A stretch of DNA of 64,000 nt from JANQOZ01 sp045106555 (GTDB lineage: Bacteria; Pseudomonadota; Gammaproteobacteria; Xanthomonadales; SZUA-38), in assembly GCA_045106555.1 (NCBI GenBank), contig JBGCET010000028.1, positions 1 through 64,000 of the forward strand, in the 5' to 3' direction. The notes under the pieces were generated by a model. That model made no database searches, was not told where the DNA came from, and saw only the letters and a list, made by a program, of their open reading frames with translations. Shown piece after piece: positions 51,929 through 60,144 of this stretch (positions are counted from its first letter, which is position 1; each line of letters opens with the position of its first letter). Made by a program: the position numbers and the translations under genes.

Positions 51929-52777
51929 CTATTCGTCGGCCACCGTGTTGCGCAGCGTACCTATCCCGTTCACTTCAATCTCCACCACGTCGCCTGGCGT
52001 GAGGTATTGGGGAGGGTCCAGTCGGGCGCCAGCGCCGGTTGGCGTACCGGTCACGATAATATCGCCGGGCAGCAGAGTCATAAAGGTAGAGATGTATTCA
52101 ATTTCCCGGCGGATAGGGAACATCATTCGTGACAACACGTCATCCTGGCGTGTCTCACCGTTCACCCGGGTTACGATACGGGCGTCGTCGAGCTGTGCTG
52201 CATCGCTAAACGGCACTAGCCATGGCCCCATCGCTCCCGAACGATCCCAATTCTTACCTTGCGTAACGTTAAATTTTGCGTGGCGAACCCAGTCGCGAAT
52301 GGTGCCCTCATTGCAGAGGGTCAAAGCGGCGATATGATCGTAAGCGCTTCTCATGCTGATTCGACGACCGGCTTTTCCGATGACAACGGCGACCTCACCC
52401 TCGTAGTCCAGGGTGTGGTTTTCCGGCGGGCGAATCAATGGTTGGCCATGCCCAGTAAATCCGCTGGCAAAGCGAGGGAACAGCGACATATATTTCGGCT
52501 GATCACTACCATCTTTGTATTCCGCGTTACGATTGGGGAAGTTCACGCCTACACACAGAATTCGTTTCACGTCAGGCATCACCATCTCGTAGTCAAAATC
52601 GGTGTGAGTGACGCTGCGCCCTTGTGCGGCCTGCTCCAGCTCGGACAACCCGCCAGCGGCTATCGCATCGTATAACGTAGGCCACTGGGGAAACTCTGAA
52701 CAAAGACTGACCATGCCATGCTCGGTGGCGGCACCGTAGTACGTTTTGTTAGCCGCACTGTAAGTTGAAAACTTCAT
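51929..52777 (-). CDS. FAH family hydrolase/decarboxylase (HpaG type)
   Basis: A 282-residue fumarylacetoacetate hydrolase-family enzyme. CVGVNFPNRNAEYKD, PENHTLDYEGEVAVVIGK (with the metal-binding E-x-E pair) and TGTPTGAGARLDPPQYL are typical. In the homoprotocatechuate pathway HpaG isomerises and decarboxylates the tricarboxylate formed by HpaF. E. coli HpaG has two fused FAH modules; this protein has one and may work as a homodimer. It follows hpaE by 21 bp. Confidence 0.85.
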   Translation of the reverse strand: MKFSTYSAANKTYYGAATEHGMVSLCSEFPQWPTLYDAIAAGGLSELEQAAQGRSVTHTDFDYEMVMPDVKRILCVGVNFPNRNAEYKDGSDQPKYMSLFPRFASGFTGHGQPLIRPPENHTLDYEGEVAVVIGKAGRRISMRSAYDHIAALTLCNEGTIRDWVRHAKFNVTQGKNWDRSGAMGPWLVPFSDAAQLDDARIVTRVNGETRQDDVLSRMMFPIRREIEYISTFMTLLPGDIIVTGTPTGAGARLDPPQYLTPGDVVEIEVNGIGTLRNTVADE

Positions 52778-52798
52778 CGCGCTGGCGTCGATTGGTCT

Positions 52799-54307
52799 TC
52801 AGGCGCCCAGGCGCATGATTGAGTGTTCACCAACAGCAAATCCCACATGCTTTTGTTCCATATAAAAATCAAACGACCAGTCACCGCCGTCCCGGCCAAT
52901 GCCTGAGGCCTTAACGCCGCCAAAGGGCGTTGGCAGATGGCGTACGTTCTCGGAGTTTACCCAAATCATCCCAGCTTCCAGTTTATCGGTAAACCGCAGC
53001 GCGCGGGTCAGGTCATTGGTCCACACGTAGGCGGCGAGTCCGTATTGAGTATCGTTGGCAATCTCCAATGCCTGGGCCTCGGTGCTGAACGCTATGGAGG
53101 TCAACACGGGACCAAAGATCTCTTCCTGAGCAATGCGCATGGAATTGTCAGCCTCGGTGAATAGCGTCGGCCGGACAAAGTAACCCTCGTCCCCTACCGT
53201 CACGCCACCCGCTGCGATGTGGGCTCCCTCTTGTGTGGCGATCTCAAAGTAGGAGGTCACCTTTTTATAGTGCGCCTCGGTCACCAGTGGGCCAATTTCG
53301 GTCGCCGGATCCAATGGGTGGCCAACCGTAATTTTGTTGATTCGCTCAATCAGCCTGGCTTCAAATTCGTCTTTAATGGTGTCTTGCACCAGTAAACGAG
53401 ACGAGGAGGTACAGCGTTCCCCGTTAATCGAAAAAATCATGAACAGCACGGCATCCAAGGCTTGTTCAAGATTGGCATCGTCAAACACAACCACTGGATT
53501 TTTGCCGCCCAATTCCAGGTGCATGCGCTTCAAGGTATCGGCGCCCTGTTTGGTAATCAGTGAACCCGTCCGGCTCTCTCCAACAAACGCAATGGCTTTA
53601 ATGGCCGGATGTTCGGTCAACCGCTTGCCGGCATCATGGCCATAGCCATTAACCGTGTTCAATACGCCGGGGGGCAATCCCGCATCCTCTGCAATTTCTA
53701 CCAGCAGCCGTGCCGTTAGCGGGGAGTCTTCCGCAGGTTTGTGTACCACGGTACAACCGGCGGCTAATGCCGGCGCAATCTTCCAGGTAGAGAGCATGAA
53801 CGGCGTGTTCCAGGGCGTAATGACCCCAACAGGTCCAATGGGGGTGCGGGTAGTAATATTCATCAGGCTGGGAGACTTAAGATGCTGACCATCACGAGCT
53901 GCCGTCACCTGATCGGCAAAATAGCGAAAGTTCTGCGCTCCGCGGACCGCGGCCTTGGACATGAAACGAATGGTTTGACCCGTATCCCAACATTCGCAAA
54001 GGGCAATTTCCTCGGCTCGGGCTTCGATAGCCTCAGCCACGTTGATGAGTATTGTCTTTCGCTCAAGGGCGGGCATGTCTCGCCATGCAGGAAACGCCGC
54101 AGAGGCGGCTACTGCAGCGGTGTCTATGTCAGCCTCAGTGCTCCGGCTGACCTGACAAATCAGTGATTTATCTACCGGCGATTTTAGGTCAAAGGTCCCG
54201 CCAGAGCCCATGTGGTCCTGGCCTGCGATACGATTGTGCAATCCAGTGTTCTGGAAGCGCAACAAATAGCGCTCCAGTTTCTGTCGATTTTCTTCAAGTA
54301 CGCTCAT
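52799..54307 (-). CDS. hpaE: 5-carboxymethyl-2-hydroxymuconate semialdehyde dehydrogenase (HpaE type)
   Basis: A 502-residue aldehyde dehydrogenase. PWNTPFMLSTWKIAPALAAGCTVVHKPA, the glutamate in LELGGKNP, the nucleophile in NGERCTSSSRLL and EEIFGPVL are all in place, and the SxxSRLLVQ region is typical of HpaE. It oxidises the ring-cleavage product. First gene of an operon with the FAH-type enzyme and the PepSY gene; its promoter region carries a palindrome shared with hpaF, 54 bp upstream of the start. Confidence 0.9.
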   Translation of the reverse strand: MSVLEENRQKLERYLLRFQNTGLHNRIAGQDHMGSGGTFDLKSPVDKSLICQVSRSTEADIDTAAVAASAAFPAWRDMPALERKTILINVAEAIEARAEEIALCECWDTGQTIRFMSKAAVRGAQNFRYFADQVTAARDGQHLKSPSLMNITTRTPIGPVGVITPWNTPFMLSTWKIAPALAAGCTVVHKPAEDSPLTARLLVEIAEDAGLPPGVLNTVNGYGHDAGKRLTEHPAIKAIAFVGESRTGSLITKQGADTLKRMHLELGGKNPVVVFDDANLEQALDAVLFMIFSINGERCTSSSRLLVQDTIKDEFEARLIERINKITVGHPLDPATEIGPLVTEAHYKKVTSYFEIATQEGAHIAAGGVTVGDEGYFVRPTLFTEADNSMRIAQEEIFGPVLTSIAFSTEAQALEIANDTQYGLAAYVWTNDLTRALRFTDKLEAGMIWVNSENVRHLPTPFGGVKASGIGRDGGDWSFDFYMEQKHVGFAVGEHSIMRLGA

Positions 54308-54360
54308 GGCGCCCCCACAAAAGCCTTGCTATGACTGCGCCTGCCGCTAACGCCGCCATA

Positions 54361-54375
54361 TAATTAACGTGTTAA
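54361..54375. promoter_or_regulatory. Probable HpaR operator upstream of hpaE
   Basis: TAATTAACGTGTTAA differs at one base from the site between hpaF and the regulator gene (50159-50173). Being 54 bp upstream of hpaE it would let the same MarR protein control both operons. Confidence 0.62.
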
Positions 54376-54449
54376 ATACTACGGAAAAGCCGATTACGCT
54401 GTCAACACAGATCAATAGAGGACAAAGGGCCCGGCAGGTCGAACGAATA

Positions 54450-55439
54450 TCAGGTTGTCTGATCGTATTGATCCAGGGTTCTATTGCACAGATCGATTAA
54501 CGTCGGCGTTAGCTCCTGGGCCGTTGCCGAATCCGGACGGTCATGAACCCAGCCAAGATAAGTTAACGCTCGCGCCGCCATGAAGGAGGGCAGCTGCGCC
54601 ACATCATCGTCTGACAACCGACGCCTGGTTCGATAGCCTTCAATCAAAGCCAGTTTTGCGACCTCGTAGTAGGGTTCGTCCTGAATAAAGTAGAGCGCGG
54701 TGGCCAGTTCAAACATGTGCCAGCCGTACCCAGCGTCATCAAAATCGATGACCTGCACTTTGTCCCCATCAACCAGGAAGTTCTCTGGAGAAAAATCGGC
54801 GTGAATCAGGCTGAAATTCTCGCTAGTCTGGCCGAAACTGGACAGATCATCACGCAATCGCTCCCGCACATAGACAATCCGCTGCTTTTGCTGTGGGGTC
54901 AATGCCGCCAGCTCCCAGAAACGCCCCCAGAAGGGTTGACTGCCAAGGAGCCCATCCAGGTCCCAGCTGTGGCGTTCGAAGTCGGCGGGAATTTCCCACT
55001 GGGTAGCTTGGTCGTGGATCTGTGCGGCCACTCGCCCCATCGTTTGATACACGCTGCGGATGTCTGGGCCATCGGTATCCATCCCGCTTTCCACACTTCC
55101 CAACTGGTGGCCCTCGATCCAGACCATCAAATCCACCTGACGGTCGTCCGCCAAGCGGTCGGTTGAAACCACCGCAAAATCGTTACCCTGCTCGGTGGGC
55201 ACAGCCTGAGGCACGCTGATTCCTGCCTTTGCCAGCGCACGAATCCACCGATGTTCCGACGTCAATGAACGGTTGGTGTGATATCCCAGGCGATGGACCC
55301 GCAGCGCGAATTGCTGGTGATTATCAGAAAAAGCGTAAACGCTGTTCTCTCGCTCCTTTATCAGACGTAAATTGCCTTTGAGCCCCCAATGGGCGAGCGA
55401 GTGATAGGCAAGGTCAAGAAGCGCTTCACTGTTTGTCAT
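54450..55439 (-). CDS. APH-type small-molecule kinase, hydroxylysine-kinase-like
   Basis: A 329-residue kinase of the aminoglycoside phosphotransferase / choline kinase fold. The catalytic loop is LIHADFSPENFLVDG and the metal aspartate is in VIDFDDAGYGW; the nucleotide region ENSVYAF lies near residue 31. It overlaps the end of a PLP phospho-lyase by 14 bp, so the two form one unit. This matches the animal pair hydroxylysine kinase / phospho-lyase, so the substrate is more likely a hydroxy-amine (hydroxylysine or ethanolamine) than an antibiotic. Confidence 0.8.
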   Translation of the reverse strand: MTNSEALLDLAYHSLAHWGLKGNLRLIKERENSVYAFSDNHQQFALRVHRLGYHTNRSLTSEHRWIRALAKAGISVPQAVPTEQGNDFAVVSTDRLADDRQVDLMVWIEGHQLGSVESGMDTDGPDIRSVYQTMGRVAAQIHDQATQWEIPADFERHSWDLDGLLGSQPFWGRFWELAALTPQQKQRIVYVRERLRDDLSSFGQTSENFSLIHADFSPENFLVDGDKVQVIDFDDAGYGWHMFELATALYFIQDEPYYEVAKLALIEGYRTRRRLSDDDVAQLPSFMAARALTYLGWVHDRPDSATAQELTPTLIDLCNRTLDQYDQTT

Positions 55440-56727
55440 TGCGGGAAACCTTCGTCAGTGCCGTTTCCAGCGTACTGAGCAATTGATCAGCGTTGTCATG
55501 GGAAAAACACAGAGGTGGGCGCATTTTTAGTATGTTGTCCCCCAATCCGATGCGGCTGATCAAAACGCCCTGGCGTTTCATTTCATTAACAATCCATTGG
55601 GCCGGCTCGGCGGCAGGCTTTTTGGTTTCGCGATCCTCAACCAGGTCTACAGCAAAGAACAGGCCCTGATTTCTTACCTCGCCGATCAACTCAAATTGAT
55701 CTGCCAGACGATCAAGACCGGCCCGCACATAGCCTCCTACGTTGCGCGCATTATCCACAAGGCTCTCCTCATCAATAACCTCAAGCACCGCCAAACCGGC
55801 AGCACAGGAAACGGGGTTTCCGCCAAAGGTATTGAAGTACATGGAGTGATCGCGAAACCCGTTACCAAGTTCAGGTCGACAAATCGCGCCAGCCAGCGGA
55901 TGGCCGTTGCCCATGGGTTTGCCCAACACCAAAATATCCGGCGACACTGCGGAAATTTCATGCCCCCAGAAATGGCCGGTTCGACCAAACGCCGACTGCA
56001 CTTCATCAAAAATCACTACACCACCGGCCGTCCGCACCACATCAGACACTCGCTGCAAGTAGCCGTCCGGAACATCGGGTAAGCCCTCATTGGCAAAAAT
56101 CGGGCACACCAGTAATCCAGCGAACCCCACCCCTTCCTGCTGGAATTCAGCGATCGCCTGTTCCACCTGCTGCACGTAGGCATCCACCAGGGCCTGGCCG
56201 TGCAAATTGCCGTGTCGACGATAGCTGTCGGGGAAACTCACGCTCTTCACGTTCGGCCCCAAGGGCTTACCGTCGTTGAACTGTGTAGCAAGGGCGTACA
56301 CCGCCTCGCTGTTACCGTGATACGTCGCATTGGTGCAAATAATGCCGGCAGCCTGGGTGTAATCCCGCGCCATGCGCAGAGCCAGTTCGTTGGCTTCTGT
56401 CCCCGAACAGGTTAGAAACACCATGGACAACGTTGGGTCCAGACGGCCGGTGAGTTTCTCACCATAATTCAGGATCGTTTCATGAAGATAGCGGGTATGG
56501 ACATTGAGCGCCTGAGCCTGCCGACAAATGGCCTCGACCACCTTTGGGTGGCAATGCCCCACATTCGGTACGTTGTTATACACATCCAGGTAGCGCCTCC
56601 CATCAGCATCAACCAGCCAAACCCCCTCGCCTTTCACCATATGCAGGGGCTGGTCATAGAAAAGCGGAGCCTTCGGTCCTAACAACGCGTCCCTGCGGCT
56701 GATGAGATTTTGGGTTGTTTGATCCAT
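55426..56727 (-). CDS. Class III PLP enzyme, phospho-lyase type (ETNPPL/PHYKPL-like)
   Basis: A 433-residue fold type I PLP enzyme. It looks like an aminotransferase but shares key segments with human ethanolamine-phosphate and phosphohydroxylysine phospho-lyases: NNVPNVGHCHPKV, CSGTEANELALRMAR, the PLP lysine in LGKPMGNGHPLA and YFNTFGGNPVSCAAGLAVL. The expected reaction is removal of phosphate and ammonia from an O-phosphorylated amine to give an aldehyde. The adjacent kinase would make the substrate. Alternatively it is an ordinary omega-transaminase. Confidence 0.82.
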   Translation of the reverse strand: MDQTTQNLISRRDALLGPKAPLFYDQPLHMVKGEGVWLVDADGRRYLDVYNNVPNVGHCHPKVVEAICRQAQALNVHTRYLHETILNYGEKLTGRLDPTLSMVFLTCSGTEANELALRMARDYTQAAGIICTNATYHGNSEAVYALATQFNDGKPLGPNVKSVSFPDSYRRHGNLHGQALVDAYVQQVEQAIAEFQQEGVGFAGLLVCPIFANEGLPDVPDGYLQRVSDVVRTAGGVVIFDEVQSAFGRTGHFWGHEISAVSPDILVLGKPMGNGHPLAGAICRPELGNGFRDHSMYFNTFGGNPVSCAAGLAVLEVIDEESLVDNARNVGGYVRAGLDRLADQFELIGEVRNQGLFFAVDLVEDRETKKPAAEPAQWIVNEMKRQGVLISRIGLGDNILKMRPPLCFSHDNADQLLSTLETALTKVSRNDKQ

Positions 56728-56760
56728 TTGACCTGGGTCCAGTGTTACCTGAGCGATATG

Positions 56761-56776
56761 ACGTAAATTGTTACGT
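56761..56776. promoter_or_regulatory. Palindrome upstream of the phospho-lyase operon
   Basis: acgtaa-attg-ttacgt, 6-bp arms with a 4-bp spacer, lies 34 bp upstream of the phospho-lyase start. It could be an operator. It shares TTAAC-type bases with the hpa sites but is distinct from them. Confidence 0.35.
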
Positions 56777-56907
56777 TAACCCGTATTCCAGCGCCGCGCC
56801 AAACGGAACGCTAAACACGTTGGTTTGGGTGAGTTAGCAGGATTTGCAGGTGACAGCGATGGAGAACGCGTTAGACTCTCAAACTCTCTTAACAGGAGTC
56901 GCCAGTC

Positions 56908-57702
56908 ATGCACCGTAATTCACCAAACATGCCAATTCACGCTCGCCTGGCCTTGGCCTTTTGCATGGCGATCTTTTGCTCTCTTACCCTACCGGCCCTG
57001 GCCGACTCGCATTCCGCAAGCCATAGTGGAAAGCCGACAGTGCTCATTACCGGCGCGAACCGCGGCCTTGGGCTTGAGTTCGCTCGCCAATACGTCGCTG
57101 CGGGATGGGCAGTGATCGCCACGGCTCGCAACCCGGCAACGGCAACCGAGCTTAGCGCCCTTGACGTAAAGGTGCTTCCTCTTGACGTCACTCAGCGCGA
57201 CAGCATTGCCAGTCTGGCCAGCGCCCTTAACGGCCGCGGCATCGATATGTTGATCAACAATGCCGGCATATTTCCCAGGGTTAATACCCTTTCGGAAATT
57301 GACGCGAACGATTACGAACGCACCCTAATGGTGAATACCTTGGGCCCGGCCCTAGTCACTCAGGCCCTGCTGGAAAACCTGCGCAAAGGGGAGAACAAGC
57401 GCATCATCAATATTACCAGTCAGCTGGCCAGCATTGAGAACAACGGCGGCCGGTTTTACGGCTATCGGGAGAGCAAGGCAGCGCTCAATATGTTCACCAA
57501 AACACTCGGTGCTGAGCTTGGGCCAGAGGGGTTTATCGCCTTGGCAATTCATCCTGGCTGGGTCCGTACCGACATGGGTGGACCCTCAGCCAATCTGTCA
57601 CCTGAGGAGTCAGTAACCGGAATGCGTGCGGTGATAGACAACGTGACGGCAGAACATAACGGCACCTATCACGACTACAACGGTAACCAGGTGCCATGGT
57701 AA
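56908..57702 (+). CDS. Exported short-chain dehydrogenase/reductase
   Basis: A 264-residue SDR. The cofactor motif TGANRGLG and NNAG are typical, and the catalytic set is present: serine in INITSQLAS, then YGYRESKAAL (Y and K of YxxxK). Unusually, it has a clear signal peptide (MPIHARLALAFCMAIFCSL and LPALA) before the fold, which would send it to the periplasm where free NAD(P) is scarce. Start supported by caggagtcgcc. The substrate is unknown. Confidence 0.87.
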   Translation: MHRNSPNMPIHARLALAFCMAIFCSLTLPALADSHSASHSGKPTVLITGANRGLGLEFARQYVAAGWAVIATARNPATATELSALDVKVLPLDVTQRDSIASLASALNGRGIDMLINNAGIFPRVNTLSEIDANDYERTLMVNTLGPALVTQALLENLRKGENKRIINITSQLASIENNGGRFYGYRESKAALNMFTKTLGAELGPEGFIALAIHPGWVRTDMGGPSANLSPEESVTGMRAVIDNVTAEHNGTYHDYNGNQVPW

Positions 57703-57731
57703 GGCAGCACTGACAACAAGACCGCGAGAGT

Positions 57732-58169
57732 TTACGGTGCTCGGAACCTTCCGAGCACCAGCCCACTGACCCCGCCGCCAGCCCCAACTAACGCTGCAGT
57801 GATTAGGGGATCAAGCAGCGTCGCCTTCATGGTCCACAAGTTTGAGGTGCCGTACTGGGCAAAATCTACCCCTGTCGCCATTAGGAAACCAAACACAACG
57901 CCGGTCCAGGCGCCGCCCAGAAAAGACAACGCACCACGCCAGGACACCACCAGAGACACCAATACGCCGAACCCTACTTGGCCCACAACGATCCACAAAA
58001 TCTGCGGCGTTGCCCGCATCACTCCCGGCAAGACAATTGCGCCCTCCTTGAACAAACTGGCGAAGAGAACCCCATACAGCAAGAACCCCAACATCATCAT
58101 CGTTATTGACGACGCAACCGTAGATATGACGAGCGCGCTCAACGAACTGTTGCGCGACTTTTCACTCAT
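57732..58169 (-). CDS. Small four-helix membrane protein of unknown family
   Basis: A 145-residue membrane protein with four helices (about 10-40, 52-74, 78-98 and 115-140) and glycine-rich turns (GGAWTGVVFGFLMATG, GAGGGVSGLVLG). YGVLFASLF after the first helix recalls DUF1761-like proteins, but I cannot assign a family. Probably monocistronic. Confidence 0.65.
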   Translation of the reverse strand: MSEKSRNSSLSALVISTVASSITMMMLGFLLYGVLFASLFKEGAIVLPGVMRATPQILWIVVGQVGFGVLVSLVVSWRGALSFLGGAWTGVVFGFLMATGVDFAQYGTSNLWTMKATLLDPLITAALVGAGGGVSGLVLGRFRAP

Positions 58170-58422
58170 AACACTTCCTCGCTAGGTGATTGAACCTTGC
58201 CACCTGACTAACCCTTATTGTGTTGATTCAGTGAAACTCGATACAAGCAATACTGGATAACTCGGCACCGCTTAACCGCTGCGCCAGAAGCAATGTCGCC
58301 ATCAGCTTATTTCACATGGCCCCAATGGCCAATCAATCGACAATGGAACTCAATGAACGCACATTCGTTACTCCATTGTTGCATATCCGGCAATCCAAAC
58401 GCCGGGCTGTAGCCATGCACGG

Positions 58423-59058
58423 TTAATATTCGGGGAACAATGTGACCGCATCGCCTGTCCGCCACTTGGGGTATTTTTTCATCACCTGAGTAAAGCGCTC
58501 GCTTTGCAGGAATTGGTCGAGCCAGCGTTGTACCCATTGCGGCGAATCGTTATCGAAGCGATGGCGATCTATAGCGGCAAATTGTCGGACGAACGGCAGC
58601 AGCGCCATGTCAGCAAGACTCGCGGAGCTCCCAAACAAATACGCGTTATTGCTGGCAATGCCTGCAATCGTGCCTAGGAATTGTGTCGCCGTTTCTCGCT
58701 CTTGTTCCGGGTCGCCGTCGTAGCGATCGGCGTATTTGGTCCGATCTAACGCCCGTTTAAACGGCCCATCATTTTGTTCGATTAAGGCTCGGCCTTCCTG
58801 GGGCATATCAAGCCACCCTTCTGGGTCATGTTGACCCAGAGCCCAATCCATAATGTCCAGGCTCTCATCGATGGTTTGATGCCCCAGGACTAAAACGGGA
58901 ACCGTCGCCTTGGATGACACTTCCAACATTTCCGCAGGCTTGTCTCTCAGCACAATCTCTCGCAACTGGGTTTTTACTCCGGCAACGCTCAGCGCCAGAC
59001 GAGCCCGGATGGCATAGGGGCAACGGCGAAAGGAATATAGCAATGGCAGTTCAGACAT
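58423..59058 (-). CDS. Glutathione S-transferase-like protein
   Basis: A 211-residue protein with a thioredoxin-like N-domain (LLYSFRRCPYAIRARLAL, cysteine of CPY near residue 12, then VPVLVLG and DESLDIMDW, the glutathione-contact region) and a helical C-domain (SLADMALLPFVRQFA). The CPYA motif places it with Cys-type (omega-like) transferases that often reduce mixed disulfides. The ATG at 59058 (MSELPLLY) is used; the frame extends to 59100. Confidence 0.85.
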   Translation of the reverse strand: MSELPLLYSFRRCPYAIRARLALSVAGVKTQLREIVLRDKPAEMLEVSSKATVPVLVLGHQTIDESLDIMDWALGQHDPEGWLDMPQEGRALIEQNDGPFKRALDRTKYADRYDGDPEQERETATQFLGTIAGIASNNAYLFGSSASLADMALLPFVRQFAAIDRHRFDNDSPQWVQRWLDQFLQSERFTQVMKKYPKWRTGDAVTLFPEY

Positions 59059-59208
59059 GGGGCAGTCCCGGACCAATGATGTATAGAATAACCAACCCAC
59101 CAGATTTTAGCGCGAACGGGGTTCAGCGTAATTGAATTGCCCTTTCTACCCTATCGCTCTACCCTGCTAAACTTCTGTTTATCAGTGTTCCTGCTAGTGA
59201 CTCGCAAC

Positions 59209-59982
59209 ATGAACTCCCCCATCACAGCCCTAATTGTTGTAACTCTTTTGTGGAGTGCCATCGGATCGGCTCAGGATAGCTTTGAACCGGACAACGCATT
59301 TGATCAGGCAACGTTTGACGTTTTAAGCACCCATACCTTTCACCAACCGCAAGACGAAGACTGGTTCGCCTTCTACCTGCCTCAAGGGCAAACTCTGCAC
59401 ATCACCCCAAGAGTGGGAATTGCCGTGAATGGCAATAATGTGGGCACCGGGATTGCTGGCGAAATTTATCTGCGTGGATCCGATGGGAGAGCTTTGTTTG
59501 AATCAGTAGTGTTTGCTCGCACCGATGGCCAAGAATTCTTTGGGTTTGGAAGCTACGTCGCTCCCGTCGATGGTTTTTTCTATCTGCGAGTTAGCCCCTG
59601 CACGGTTCTCGTGAATCCGAATTGTGGAGGGTTAGGCTTCCCGGCTGCGGGCGCCGAGTACACCATCGAGCTGCCGTTTACGTTTACGGGTTCAAATGGA
59701 ACTGGGCGTTTGGCCGGCACAATCACCGATGCACAGACCGGGCAAGCGGTAGCCTTCGCGACCGTTGCCACATCAGGTAATACCGGTACATTCTCCAGAG
59801 GAACGGGGGCGTATACCCTGGTAGACGCCATCGGCAATTACACGGTGACCGTCTCCGCGCCTGGCTACCGCCCGCAAACCAGTGCTTTTGAATTAACCGA
59901 GTTCAACACCACCACCGTCAACCTGGCCCTTTCACCCAATCTGGCGTTCTTCGCTGACAGCTTTGAAGCGTTTGTTCCCTAA
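59209..59982 (+). CDS. Secreted protein with PPC-like and carboxypeptidase-regulatory-like domains
   Basis: A 257-residue exported protein. A signal peptide (to about IGSAQ, residue 21) is followed by DSFEPDNAFDQA and DEDWFAFYLPQG, the layout of the pre-peptidase C-terminal (PPC) domain, then a CarboxypepD_reg-like beta sandwich (LAGTITDAQTGQAV). It ends FFADSFEAFVP, carrying the F-x-D-S-F-E motif. No catalytic domain is seen, so it may be a carbohydrate- or surface-binding protein. The ATG at 59209 gives the best signal peptide; an upstream TTG at 59137 is possible. Confidence 0.8.
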   Translation: MNSPITALIVVTLLWSAIGSAQDSFEPDNAFDQATFDVLSTHTFHQPQDEDWFAFYLPQGQTLHITPRVGIAVNGNNVGTGIAGEIYLRGSDGRALFESVVFARTDGQEFFGFGSYVAPVDGFFYLRVSPCTVLVNPNCGGLGFPAAGAEYTIELPFTFTGSNGTGRLAGTITDAQTGQAVAFATVATSGNTGTFSRGTGAYTLVDAIGNYTVTVSAPGYRPQTSAFELTEFNTTTVNLALSPNLAFFADSFEAFVP

Positions 59983-60144
59983 AGCCGGCTGCTGGTTGAT
60001 CCAACACGCACTAAAACTTGGACAACCCTATTTCGTCCTGTGAGGCTTCAGCAGATGGCCAATTATATGCCCTGACAAAAAGCATCTGATCATGTTGGCC
60101 ACTTTTTCGTTTGGTTACGATAAGGGTTCATTGAGGAGCTGACG

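Noticed and set aside
54450..55439. Aminoglycoside resistance kinase
   Set aside because: The fold is shared, but the overlap with a phospho-lyase gene points to metabolism of a hydroxy-amine.
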